14,079 nt of DNA from JAKOUL01 sp035378845. GTDB lineage: Bacteria > Dictyoglomota > Dictyoglomia > Dictyoglomales > Dictyoglomaceae. Positions 1 to 7,893 of this stretch are shown here, one piece after another (positions within the stretch are counted from its first letter, which is position 1; each line of letters starts with the position of its first letter). A program made the translations under genes and the position numbers. The notes beneath the pieces were generated by a model that was not told the origin of the DNA, ran no database searches, and was given only the letters and a program-made list of their open reading frames with translations. The DNA lies in contig DAOSUP010000027.1 of the NCBI GenBank assembly GCA_035378845.1, forward strand, positions 1 to 14,079, in the 5' to 3' direction.

Positions 1-1
1 T

Positions 2-2092
2 GTAAAGCTTATGCCATGGGATGAGGCAATGAACACTTTAAAAGAGGGAAAAGCTCATGGGATTGAACTCATGAGAATTACTGAAGAAAGGAAAAAGGAA
101 TTTGATTTTATCCCATATATAGAAACTCATAGTGTTATTGTTGTTTTAGAAGACTCATCTATCCAGAATTTTGTAGATTTAAAAGGTAAAAAGATCGCTT
201 GTTTTAGTAGAGATGTGGCTCAAAGCTTCCTTCTGGAGATTGGAGAAGTAATACCTGAAATTTCTTCAGAGGAAGTTTTGGCTTCAGTTTTAAATGGGAA
301 TGTAGAGGCTGGAGTTGTTAATTATTATGCGGCAAGATGGATTATAACTAAAAATGAATGGCAAGATGAATTAAAAATTCTTCCTGATAAACTTTTTACA
401 AATTACTCTGGCATAGCTCTTCCTAAGGGAAGTCCTCTTCTTTTGGAGTTTCAGGCAGGGATTTCAAAAGTTATGGCAAAACCTGTATATAATGATCTTC
501 TTAAAAAATGGTTTGGAGAAGAGATTATTTTAAAACAAGAATTAAAAAAAGGAGAAGAAACCTCTCGGATTTTAGTCTATATCTTTTCTTTAACCCTTTT
601 AGTCCTTTTAAGTTTTTTAATAAGTAGAAGATTTTTGAAAAGGGAAGTTTATAGACAGACTTTAGAGATTAGAAATTTATTGGATGAGAATAAGAAAAAA
701 TATAATGAACTAACTCAAGTTTACAATTTTCTTCGGGAAACAACCTCTAAAAATATAGAAGAGATAGAGGAGATATATTTTGAAAAATTAAAGGAATTAT
801 TTCCTAATTGTAAAATAAAATATTTTAAGAAGATTGATGGAAAATATCTTCTTTCTAAATCTTACCCAGAGGAGCCAGAATATACTATTGATCTGAAAAA
901 GTTAGATGAAATGGAGGGAGAGAAATATTTATTTAAAGATTCTGATAATGTTTTATCCTTTGTTGTGGTTGAGGGAAAAGAGCTGGAAGAATCTAAGGAA
1001 GCATTTAATATTTTGTCTGAGGAATTGGAACATCTTTTTTTAAATATGGAATCTCAGGAAAAGCTGAGAAAGAGTCAGGAAGTTTCAAGCCTTTTAGATA
1101 CGTTTTCTTCTTCAACTTATAAAGAATCTATAGTATTAGAAAATTTTTTAAAAAGGATTATCCAAATCTTGCATGCAGATGTGAGTTCTATCGTTTGTTA
1201 TTTGGAGGAAGAAGGCTTGTTGCTTATAAAGGCATCAGTAGGTTTGTCCGAGGATAATCTGAAAAATACAATTTTAAAACTGGATAAAGAAATCTTAGAT
1301 AGAATGATAAAACATAGAAAACCATTAATCTTAGAAAATAAGTTTAATGTCAAGTCTGCTATCTGTTACCCATTAATATATGAGAATAAATTTATAGGAA
1401 TTTTAAATATCAATAGTTTTAATGAATATAGAAGATTCAATGAAGAAGATATCTTAGTAGTTGAAAAAATAGCACCACTTTTGGCGTCAGTTTTGTATAG
1501 AGAAGAGTTAGAAGAAAGGATTGAGACTCTTAATAAAGAGGCATTATTTATCCTTGTTGAAGCAATAGAAGCAAGAGATCCATATGTAGGAGGGCATTCC
1601 AGAGTAGTAAGAGATCTTTCTTTAAAATTAGGCGAAGAGATTGGATTAGAAGAAAAGGATTTAAAAATATTGGAATATGCAAGTTATCTTCATGATGTAG
1701 GGAAGATAAAGGTTCCTGATTTTATATTAAGAAAACCTGAAAAACTAAATGAGGAGGAGTTTGGTATTATAAGAATGCATTCAATTTGGGGAGAGGAAAT
1801 TGTTAAAAATTTCTCAGTTTTTAAAGGAATTGGTAAGATTATTAGAAATCATCATGAAAGATGGGATGGTAATGGATATCCTGATGGTTTAGCAGGAGAA
1901 AGTATTCCTCTTTTTTCAAGAATAATAACCTTAGCAGATAGTTTCCAGGCAATGACTTCTTTTAGACCTTATAAAAGGAAGCTTTCTTTAGAGGAGGCTA
2001 TAGAAGAGGTCAAAAGATGCAAAGGGACTCAATTTGACCCTAACCTTTCTGAGATTTTTATTGAGATAGCTACCTGTAAAAAAATTATATAG
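2..2092 (+). CDS. Sensor HD-GYP phosphodiesterase with periplasmic solute-binding domain (5' truncated)
   Basis: Probably a membrane receptor that hydrolyses cyclic di-GMP in response to an extracellular ligand. The frame is open to the window edge and the first visible residues lie inside a bacterial solute-binding (SBP_bac_3-like) fold, so the true start is upstream. Numbering from the ATG at 11: solute-binding domain to about 175 (EERKKEFDF is typical), membrane helix about 187-206, then a coiled coil, a poorly conserved region about 230-345, a GAF domain about 362-500, and the HD-GYP domain about 505-690. The HD-GYP metal ligands look complete: H529, H561-D562, H590, H614-H615 and D643, with the GYP signature at 622-624 (HHERWDGNGYPDGL). 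The D643 helix reads DSFQAM rather than the commoner DxxDA. HD-GYP activity is known for the family; the ligand is unknown. An SBP domain on an HD-GYP output is known but less usual than one on a histidine kinase. Confidence 0.9.
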   Translation, partial: VKLMPWDEAMNTLKEGKAHGIELMRITEERKKEFDFIPYIETHSVIVVLEDSSIQNFVDLKGKKIACFSRDVAQSFLLEIGEVIPEISSEEVLASVLNGNVEAGVVNYYAARWIITKNEWQDELKILPDKLFTNYSGIALPKGSPLLLEFQAGISKVMAKPVYNDLLKKWFGEEIILKQELKKGEETSRILVYIFSLTLLVLLSFLISRRFLKREVYRQTLEIRNLLDENKKKYNELTQVYNFLRETTSKNIEEIEEIYFEKLKELFPNCKIKYFKKIDGKYLLSKSYPEEPEYTIDLKKLDEMEGEKYLFKDSDNVLSFVVVEGKELEESKEAFNILSEELEHLFLNMESQEKLRKSQEVSSLLDTFSSSTYKESIVLENFLKRIIQILHADVSSIVCYLEEEGLLLIKASVGLSEDNLKNTILKLDKEILDRMIKHRKPLILENKFNVKSAICYPLIYENKFIGILNINSFNEYRRFNEEDILVVEKIAPLLASVLYREELEERIETLNKEALFILVEAIEARDPYVGGHSRVVRDLSLKLGEEIGLEEKDLKILEYASYLHDVGKIKVPDFILRKPEKLNEEEFGIIRMHSIWGEEIVKNFSVFKGIGKIIRNHHERWDGNGYPDGLAGESIPLFSRIITLADSFQAMTSFRPYKRKLSLEEAIEEVKRCKGTQFDPNLSEIFIEIATCKKII

Positions 2093-2125
2093 AAAGTCTT
2101 ATCTTTAGTAAATATCACTTTTTTT

Positions 2126-2206
2126 CTATATTAAACTCTAAAGATTTATATTTAGAGTTGTATCTTTATTAATTATATTTTCCCTATATTAATTCTAAAT
2201 AGAGTT
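2126..2206. promoter_or_regulatory. Paired dyads and direct repeat upstream of the laminarinase gene
   Basis: The gap before the GH16 gene holds a perfect 9-bp inverted repeat, AACTCTAAA (2134-2142) and TTTAGAGTT (2151-2159), separated by 8 nt. A second imperfect dyad is AATTCTA (2191-2197) and TAGAGTT (2200-2206). Each left arm is preceded by CTATATTA (2126-2133 and 2184-2191), which makes a near-direct repeat 58 bp apart. Such paired dyads could be operator sites for a repressor or activator. The first could instead be a weak AT-rich hairpin ending transcription of the sensor gene. No GC-rich terminator is visible there. Confidence 0.4.
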
Positions 2207-2270
2207 ATATAGAGATTTGTATTCTTATGGATTATACTTTTACCCATTTCAAGATTCTTAATTGAGTATA

Positions 2271-2299
2271 TTGATTTTTGTCTTATTTTTTTATATAAT
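2271..2299 (+). promoter_or_regulatory. Sigma-70-type promoter for the GH16 gene
   Basis: TTGATT (2271-2276) and a perfect TATAAT (2294-2299) are separated by 17 bp. Transcription would start near 2306, giving a leader of about 29 nt that contains the ribosome binding site AAGGGGG (2321-2327), 7 nt before the ATG at 2335. Confidence 0.75.
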
Positions 2300-2334
2300 T
2301 TCTTTCAGAAAGAAAGTAGAAAGGGGGTTATATT

Positions 2335-4230
2335 ATGAGGAGATTTTACTTAGGGTTACTTCTTATTGTGCTCTCTCTATTTATTTCAGGTTGTATAGGA
2401 AAACCTATTCCGCCAACCCCACCGGATGAGAATTTATTAGGGAATAGCGATTTTTCCAAAGAAATTCTCTACTTAGGGGTAGATATTCAAGATGTAGATA
2501 CAGGAGACTTTGATACTCAGAAGAATTGGCTATTTAGGACAGGGGATGGGGCAGTAGCTAATGCTAATATAGAAAATGGAGTTTTGAAGATTGAGATCAC
2601 AAATGGAGGGCCTAATTCTTGGTCTATACAACTTTTGCAATCTCCTGTAAAGATAGAGTATTTAGGAATATACAGGGTAAGTTTTGACGCCTGGGCAAGT
2701 AAAGAAAGAAAAGTTGGGCTAAAAGTAGGCGGAAATGCCAATAGAGGATGGACAACTTATAATCCTGGACCATCAGGACAGACAGATCAAACAGGTGGTT
2801 ATGCAATAAATATTACTACAGAGAAGAAAACTTATACTTTTGAATTTAAGATGGTGAATGAGACTGATGAAAGAGCAAGATTTGAATTTGAGCTTGGGCA
2901 AGATGATGGGACAATTTATATTGATAATGTAAAGCTTATAAAAGTTGGAACAGCAGAGCCTCCTGCTCCTCCTCCAAGTTTAGGACAAAAATATTGGTAT
3001 CAGTTAGTCTGGGAGCAAGACTTTAAGAATATTACAAGCTTAGATGAAAATATTTGGAGCTTTGAAATAGGAAATGGTGGACCAAATCTTCCAGGATGGG
3101 GCAATGGTGAATGGGAATACTATAAGAAAGAGAATGCCTATATTGAGAATGGTAATTTAGTAATAGAGGCAAAAAAGGAAACTGTAGTGGCTGATGATAA
3201 CCAAGATGGAACTTCTGAGACATATAATTATACCTCTGCCAGAATTAAAACTCAGAATAAGTTTAACGTAAAATTTGGAAGAGTAGAAATAAAAGCAAAA
3301 CTTCCAAAAGGGAAAGGTATATGGCCTGCTTTGTGGATGCTTGGAGAAGATATCACACAAGTGAGCTGGCCTACTTGCGGTGAGATTGATATAATGGAGT
3401 TTTTGGGACACGAGCCCAATAAAGTATATGGTACTGCACATGGTCCTGGATATTCAGGAGCAAATGGAAAGGGCGGAAACTATACTTTACCTTCAGGAGA
3501 CTTTAATCAGGATTATCACATCTTTGCTATTGAGTGGGATCCTGTAGCTATAACGTGGTATGTGGATGATGTGAAATTCTTCCAGATAACAAGACCAGAG
3601 ATTGAATTTTATGGAGAATGGGTATTTGATCATCCATTCTTCTTAATACTAAATGTAGCTGTAGGAGGTTATTGGCCAGGATATCCTGATGAGACTACAG
3701 TATTTCCTCAGAAGATGTATGTAGAATACATAAGAGTATATAAAGGTGTAACCATGGGCTCTATTGATAACGGAAATTTTGACTATCCATTAACAAACGA
3801 TCAAACTAATGATCCTGATGATTGGTTCTTATGGTATGGATCTCCTTATGGGATGGGTGGAACTGCTTCTGTCAGTATTGAAAATGGAGCAGCAGTTATA
3901 AATGTACAGGATATTGGATGGGAGTCATGGCATGTACAGTTTAATCAATGGGTAGGACTTACAAAAGATAAAAAGTATAAGCTTACATTTAAGGCAAAAG
4001 CTGAAAAGCCAAGAGATATTAATGTGAAATTCTTACATCCTACATCTTATACTTTATATGCTCAAGGTACCTATAATTTGACTACAGATTGGCAACAGTT
4101 TGAATTAACATTTACATTTAATTCGGATGATCCTATGACAAATCTCTCTATGGAATTAGGAAAAACTGCCTCCCCTGCTATAGGAAAAGTCTATATTGAT
4201 GATGTAAAACTTGAGGAAGTAGCAGAGTAA
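2335..4230 (+). CDS. GH16 laminarinase (endo-beta-1,3-glucanase) lipoprotein with two flanking CBMs
   Basis: A secreted glycoside hydrolase family 16 enzyme, most likely cleaving beta-1,3- or mixed beta-1,3-1,4-glucans. The N-terminus is a lipoprotein signal with lipobox ISGC, so C20 should be lipidated and the protein anchored to a membrane. A first carbohydrate-binding-like module (CBM4/9 type) spans about 33-203 and is followed by a Pro-rich linker (about 208-214). The GH16 domain covers about 218-472 and carries EIDIME with the nucleophile E350, D352 and the acid/base E355. The methionine inside the motif is typical of the laminarinase group. W330 in WPALWMLG is also typical. A second CBM4/9-like module runs about 474-631. 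The two modules share the pattern NxDF...GxxYIDxVKLxxV and look like diverged copies. The start is fixed by a strong ribosome binding site and the promoter. It appears to be transcribed alone. Exact specificity (laminarin, lichenan or other) cannot be read from sequence. Confidence 0.95.
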   Translation: MRRFYLGLLLIVLSLFISGCIGKPIPPTPPDENLLGNSDFSKEILYLGVDIQDVDTGDFDTQKNWLFRTGDGAVANANIENGVLKIEITNGGPNSWSIQLLQSPVKIEYLGIYRVSFDAWASKERKVGLKVGGNANRGWTTYNPGPSGQTDQTGGYAINITTEKKTYTFEFKMVNETDERARFEFELGQDDGTIYIDNVKLIKVGTAEPPAPPPSLGQKYWYQLVWEQDFKNITSLDENIWSFEIGNGGPNLPGWGNGEWEYYKKENAYIENGNLVIEAKKETVVADDNQDGTSETYNYTSARIKTQNKFNVKFGRVEIKAKLPKGKGIWPALWMLGEDITQVSWPTCGEIDIMEFLGHEPNKVYGTAHGPGYSGANGKGGNYTLPSGDFNQDYHIFAIEWDPVAITWYVDDVKFFQITRPEIEFYGEWVFDHPFFLILNVAVGGYWPGYPDETTVFPQKMYVEYIRVYKGVTMGSIDNGNFDYPLTNDQTNDPDDWFLWYGSPYGMGGTASVSIENGAAVINVQDIGWESWHVQFNQWVGLTKDKKYKLTFKAKAEKPRDINVKFLHPTSYTLYAQGTYNLTTDWQQFELTFTFNSDDPMTNLSMELGKTASPAIGKVYIDDVKLEEVAE

Positions 4231-4238
4231 TTAAAGGG

Positions 4239-4263
4239 TGGGGGGAGATAAACTCTCCCCCCA
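4239..4263. terminator. Rho-independent terminator between convergent genes
   Basis: GGGGGGAGA (4240-4248) pairs with TCTCCCCCC (4254-4262) around a 5-nt loop, extended by the T-A pair 4239/4263. A T-rich tract (4271-4280) follows on the + strand after a short spacer. It should stop GH16 transcription. It also lies just past the stop of the oppositely oriented deacetylase gene, so it may serve both, although the T-tract on the - strand is poor. Confidence 0.85.
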
Positions 4264-4279
4264 TATCTAAAATTTTTTA

Positions 4280-4999
4280 TTATTCTACATAAACCCATAC
4301 CTTATTCTTGTATTTAGGGTCAAAAGGATCTATTCCCTTTCTCTTAAATAGTTCACTTATAGTAACAAATTCATATCCTTGTTTTTTAAGTTCTGGAATT
4401 ATAATATCTAAAGCTTCAGGTGTTGGATGAGGTTCTGGTTGTACATCATGAAGGAGAGTAATACCCCCATCTCTCATACCTTTAATAATATTATCTGCAA
4501 TCTTTTCTGCTGTTCTGTCACATCCTGCCCAATCAAACCCAATAACTCCACTAATAAAAACTTTGTCAATGTTATCAAACATTACTTGTCCTATAGCAAG
4601 ATTTGGTGGTCTGAAGAATCTTGGAACAGTGCCAGTGAATTTTTTAATAACCTCATCAGTTTTTCTTATGGATTCTTTAATCTGGTCAGGACTCATCTTA
4701 TCCATGCTATCCCATGCCCAAGAATGGTTACCTATCTCACAACCTAAAGCAATCATTTCATCTATAACAGGTTTTGTACTGTTATTTACTAATTGTCCTA
4801 TCACAAAGAATGTAGCTACCACATTATACTTTTTAAGTTTCTCAAGAACTAAAGGAGTGAGTTTTGCACTGGGACCATCGTCAAAGGCAAGGGCACAAAG
4901 TTTATTAGGCATTGGATATTCCTCTCCTAAACCTAAATTTAATTGTAATAAGAGGGAAAGCAAAAGTACTATTAAGAAAACCGAGAAAGACTTTTTCAT
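4280..4999 (-). CDS. Secreted polysaccharide deacetylase-like protein (NodB/CE4 fold) with one metal-binding His replaced
   Basis: NodB-homology (CE4) protein of 239 aa, a family that removes acetyl groups from chitin, xylan or peptidoglycan sugars. I chose the ATG at 4999 because AGGGAGG (5007-5013) sits 7 nt before it. A GTG at 5020, overlapping the upstream stop, would add 7 residues and has no comparable site. Residues 1-26 form a signal peptide, so the protein should be exported. Motif 1 is FDDGP with D40-D41. Motif 2 begins NHS (H92), but the expected HxxxH second His is W96 (HSWAW). Motif 3 has R130-P131-P132, motif 4 D156-W157 and motif 5 LLHD with H184. Losing one of the three usual metal ligands could mean altered metal binding, an unusual subfamily or loss of activity. 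The gene follows the metallo-beta-lactamase gene directly and is probably co-transcribed with it. Confidence 0.88.
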   Translation of the reverse strand: MKKSFSVFLIVLLLSLLLQLNLGLGEEYPMPNKLCALAFDDGPSAKLTPLVLEKLKKYNVVATFFVIGQLVNNSTKPVIDEMIALGCEIGNHSWAWDSMDKMSPDQIKESIRKTDEVIKKFTGTVPRFFRPPNLAIGQVMFDNIDKVFISGVIGFDWAGCDRTAEKIADNIIKGMRDGGITLLHDVQPEPHPTPEALDIIIPELKKQGYEFVTISELFKRKGIDPFDPKYKNKVWVYVE

Positions 5000-5016
5000 A
5001 GGTAGGCCTCCCTTTT

Positions 5017-5754
5017 TCACCCTATGTTTTCCGGATTATATACTAAGGTAGCAGAACCATAAGTTACATATAACCCCTTGAACTCACTATAAGGATAAGA
5101 TTCTCCCTTTAACTCACCTGAAATTACTTTCTCTACAGCTTTTATTAAATCAAGAATGTATGAATTAGGAACAGGTTTACAATCCTTTTGAGCTAAATGT
5201 CCGTTATATATTTTTTCATATTTATTTAGCCTCCCTTCTAATTTTTTTAAGGTTTCAAGATAGGCTTTTAATGGTGCACATCCAGGAAGATGCATCCATA
5301 CATGTCCAGCCCCTACGGCATCGCCGCTAAAGAGAAGTTTATTTTTCTCATCTAAGAGCACTATAGAACCTGGTGTATGTCCAGGAGTTTCTATAACCTC
5401 AAGGATTCTATCTCCAAGATCAAAAATATCTCCTTCTTTAATATCTATAAAATTAGAATAATCTATTTTTATATCAAAAATTTTTATGAGCTCCTGATCT
5501 TTTGGGGACATATATACTTTATCAAAAAGATTTGCTTGCATTATGTGATCCCAATGAGCATGGGATATTACTACTTCAATAGGTTTTTCTGTTAATCCCT
5601 CTAAAAATCCTTTAAGATTTCCTGTACCCATTCCTGTATCAAATAAGATGGCTCTTTTGATTCCTTCAATAAGATACATACTATCTTCTCTATAATCGGA
5701 GATGTGCCATACTCCAGGTTCTACTAAAGTTGCCTTGTATTCATCAGCTTTCAT
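5017..5754 (-). CDS. Metallo-beta-lactamase-fold (glyoxalase II-like) hydrolase
   Basis: A 245-aa cytoplasmic metal hydrolase with no signal peptide. The full dinuclear metal site is visible: HAHWDH (H65, H67, D69, H70), H126 in TPGHTPGS, D145 in SGDA and H186 in NGH. That arrangement is typical of the glyoxalase II/quinolone-lyase-like branch. These enzymes cut thioesters, lactones or phosphoesters, and the substrate cannot be predicted. The ATG at 5754 follows a strong ribosome binding site (AAAGGGGAGG, complement of 5760-5769). Its stop lies 17 nt upstream of the chosen ATG of the deacetylase gene, so the two form a short operon. Pairing this cytoplasmic hydrolase with an exported deacetylase is not a combination I recognise as a pathway. 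Confidence 0.9.
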   Translation of the reverse strand: MKADEYKATLVEPGVWHISDYREDSMYLIEGIKRAILFDTGMGTGNLKGFLEGLTEKPIEVVISHAHWDHIMQANLFDKVYMSPKDQELIKIFDIKIDYSNFIDIKEGDIFDLGDRILEVIETPGHTPGSIVLLDEKNKLLFSGDAVGAGHVWMHLPGCAPLKAYLETLKKLEGRLNKYEKIYNGHLAQKDCKPVPNSYILDLIKAVEKVISGELKGESYPYSEFKGLYVTYGSATLVYNPENIG

Positions 5755-5791
5755 AATAGCCTCCCCTTTATAAAAAAGATTAAATTTTTTC

Positions 5792-5821
5792 TTGACAGTT
5801 AATTATAACAAAATGTAAAAT
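5792..5821 (+). promoter_or_regulatory. Strong promoter for the solute-binding protein gene
   Basis: A consensus TTGACA (5792-5797) and TAAAAT (5816-5821) are separated by 18 bp. Transcription would start near 5828, leaving a leader of about 40 nt that includes AGAGGGGG (5852-5859) ahead of the ATG at 5869. This also argues against translation from the ATG at 5830, which would be almost at the mRNA 5' end with no ribosome binding site. Confidence 0.75.
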
Positions 5822-5830
5822 AAAAGAAAA
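5802..5830 (-). promoter_or_regulatory. Possible divergent promoter for the MBL-deacetylase operon
   Basis: On the - strand a perfect TATAAT (complement of 5802-5807) lies about 35 bp before the MBL ribosome binding site. The best -35 at 17 bp spacing is only TTTTCT (complement of 5825-5830). It overlaps the + strand promoter almost completely, so the two directions may compete for polymerase. Confidence 0.45.
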
Positions 5831-5868
5831 TGTTTTTAAAAACGTTTGAAAAGAGGGGGTGTTGTGTA

Positions 5869-7782
5869 ATGAAATACCCAAAAATGCTATCTTTGATGCT
5901 TCTCCTTCTTCTTGTTTTGGGAGGTTCTCTCTCAGCAAAAACTTATAATGAGGCACCTTCTCTTGCTGCCTTAGTAAAAGCGAAGAAACTTCCCCCTGTA
6001 GAGGAAAGACTTCCCAAAAATCCTGTGGTTCTTAAACCTTATGAAGAGATAGGGAAATATGGAGGAACATGGAGAAGAGCATGGATTGGGACTGGAGATA
6101 GATGGGGAATTGCAAGGATCTCCATTAGTGCAGCTAATCTTTTGAGATGGAGTTCTGATGGGTCACAGATTTTACCTTGGCTTGTAGATAAATATACAGT
6201 TTCTTCTGACGGTAGAGTATATACTTTCCACATACGAGAGGGAATAAAATGGTCTGATGGTGTTCCTTTTACCACTGATGATGTTATATTCTGGTATGAG
6301 GATATTATAAACAATGAAGAGTTGACTCCTACCTTTCCTGCTGGATTGATTTCAGGAGGAGAAAAAGCGAAATTTGAGAAGATTGATACTTACACCTTTA
6401 GAATTAGTTTTAAGGAACCAAATCCTCTGTTTATATATGATATACCTGCTCAAGGTTGGTATATTGATACTACTAATGGTTCTTTATCTTACTATGCTCC
6501 TAAACACTATCTAAAGCAATTTCACCCCAAGTATACTCCTAAGGAGCAATTAGATGAAATTGTTAAGAAATCAGGCTTTCAGAAGTGGTATGATCTATTT
6601 AAATTTAAAGACGATTGGTTACAGAATCCAGATTTACCTGTAACTGCTCCATGGAAGGTAACAAGTAAGAGCCCTAATGAACCAGTATTTATCATGGAGA
6701 GAAATCCTTATTACTTCGTCGTAGATCCTGAAGGGAATCAACTGCCTTACATAGATAGAGTTGTGCATTATTTGGTGAGTGATCCAGAGATGGTAAATAT
6801 GAAGGCTATAGCTGGAGAATTAGATATGCAAGATAGACATACAAAACTTTCCAATTATACATTATTCCTGCAGAATAAGGATAAAGGGAACTATAGGGTA
6901 ATTCGCTGGAGATCTGGTACAGGGGCAGATCCTGCGATCTTTCTTAATCAGAATATAAAGGATCCTGTAAAAAGGAAGCTATTCCAAAATGTAAAGTTTA
7001 GACAAGCTCTGTCTCTTGCAATTAACAGAGAGGAAATCAATAAGATGTTATATTTAGGACTTGGCACTCCAATGCAAGCTGCAATACCAAAAGGAGCAGC
7101 TTATTATGACCCTCTCTGGGAAAAGGCATATGCTGAGTATGATCCAAAGCGTGCTAATCTACTCTTAGATTCTATGGGACTTAAAAAGGATCCCAAAACA
7201 GGGTTTAGAATTGGACCTGATGGAAAACCCATTGAGCTCATTATTAGCTTCACCACCTATCCTGGAAATGCAAATATGAATGCCATGGAGCTTATAAAGA
7301 GTTATTGGGAGGCAGTGGGTATTAAAACCATAGTTAACCAGGTAGATAGAAGTTTATATGTGACTAATTGTAACTCAGGTGATATTGAGATTGGAGTTTG
7401 GGTAATGGATCGTTGCTCCAACTTTATTTTGAGCCCTGGAAGAATGATAGGAACTATAACTGATGGTCCTTGGGCTCCACTTTATGCAAGATGGTACTGG
7501 ACAAAAGGAAAAGAGGGAGAAGAGCCTACTGGTGACTTAAAGAAGCTTTATGAATTATGGGATCAGGTTAATGTTACTACTGATGCAAAGAAGAGAGATC
7601 TTCTCATAAAACAGATGATTGCTTTACATAGGAAGAATATCTGGATTATTGGTACTGTGGGAGCTCTTCCTCAGATTGTTGTGGTTAAAAATAATTTCAG
7701 AAATGTTCCTGAAGACTTAATTAGTGATGCCCCTCTGTTCACACCTCTAAATGCTTTCCCTGAACAGTTTTTCATAAAGTAA
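5869..7782 (+). CDS. ABC transporter substrate-binding protein, family 5 (oligopeptide/oligosaccharide type)
   Basis: Periplasmic binding protein of the SBP_bac_5 (OppA/DppA-like) family, 637 aa. It captures an oligopeptide or, as in several thermophiles, an oligosaccharide for an ABC importer. I chose the ATG at 5869 because a GAGGGGG site precedes it by 9 nt, while the in-frame ATG at 5830 has none. Residues 1-23 form a signal peptide with likely cleavage after SLSA. There is no lipobox cysteine, so the mature protein should be soluble in a periplasm, which fits a diderm cell. The region GKYGGTWRRAW, the DDVIFWYEDI segment and the FRQALSLAINRE segment are typical of the family. A promoter and a strong terminator isolate the gene, and no permease or ATPase gene of an importer lies nearby. 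Glucan fragments are a plausible ligand given the GH16 and GH5 genes in the window, but that is inference from context. Confidence 0.9.
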   Translation: MKYPKMLSLMLLLLLVLGGSLSAKTYNEAPSLAALVKAKKLPPVEERLPKNPVVLKPYEEIGKYGGTWRRAWIGTGDRWGIARISISAANLLRWSSDGSQILPWLVDKYTVSSDGRVYTFHIREGIKWSDGVPFTTDDVIFWYEDIINNEELTPTFPAGLISGGEKAKFEKIDTYTFRISFKEPNPLFIYDIPAQGWYIDTTNGSLSYYAPKHYLKQFHPKYTPKEQLDEIVKKSGFQKWYDLFKFKDDWLQNPDLPVTAPWKVTSKSPNEPVFIMERNPYYFVVDPEGNQLPYIDRVVHYLVSDPEMVNMKAIAGELDMQDRHTKLSNYTLFLQNKDKGNYRVIRWRSGTGADPAIFLNQNIKDPVKRKLFQNVKFRQALSLAINREEINKMLYLGLGTPMQAAIPKGAAYYDPLWEKAYAEYDPKRANLLLDSMGLKKDPKTGFRIGPDGKPIELIISFTTYPGNANMNAMELIKSYWEAVGIKTIVNQVDRSLYVTNCNSGDIEIGVWVMDRCSNFILSPGRMIGTITDGPWAPLYARWYWTKGKEGEEPTGDLKKLYELWDQVNVTTDAKKRDLLIKQMIALHRKNIWIIGTVGALPQIVVVKNNFRNVPEDLISDAPLFTPLNAFPEQFFIK

Positions 7783-7795
7783 CCCCCTTGATTTA

Positions 7796-7830
7796 GGGTG
7801 GAGACTTATAAGTCTCCACCCTTGCTTTTT
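7796..7830 (+). terminator. Rho-independent terminator after the solute-binding protein gene
   Basis: GGGTGGAGACT (7796-7806) pairs perfectly with AGTCTCCACCC (7811-7821) around the loop TATA. It is followed by TTGCTTTTTT (7822-7831). This 11-bp stem plus T-tract is a textbook terminator. Confidence 0.93.
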
Positions 7831-7851
7831 TAATAGCTTCTCTAATATAAT
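7822..7851 (+). promoter_or_regulatory. Promoter of the four-gene yxl-like/GT4 operon
   Basis: TTGCTT (7822-7827) and a perfect TATAAT (7846-7851) are spaced 18 bp apart, giving a start near 7857 and a leader of about 37 nt. The -35 element is the first part of the T-tract of the preceding terminator, so the two elements share DNA. Confidence 0.6.
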
Positions 7852-7893
7852 CAAATATAGGTCTTTAAATCAATAAGAAAAGGAGATAAAAAT

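Noticed and set aside
2087..2131. ATATAGAAA/TTTCTATAT as terminator of the sensor gene
   Set aside because: The 9-bp stem is all but one A-T pairs, with a 27-nt loop; too weak to call, especially in a thermophile.
3157..3441. Open frame of 94 codons on the - strand inside the GH16 gene
   Set aside because: It lies wholly opposite the catalytic domain, has low-complexity composition and no ribosome binding site; a shadow of the real gene.
4563..5051. Open frame of 162 codons on the + strand across the deacetylase gene
   Set aside because: It is antisense to clear CE4 motifs and crosses the junction of two real genes without its own start signals.
7857..7893. Leader of the yxl-like operon as a riboswitch
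   Set aside because: The leader is under 40 nt and shows no conserved aptamer structure.
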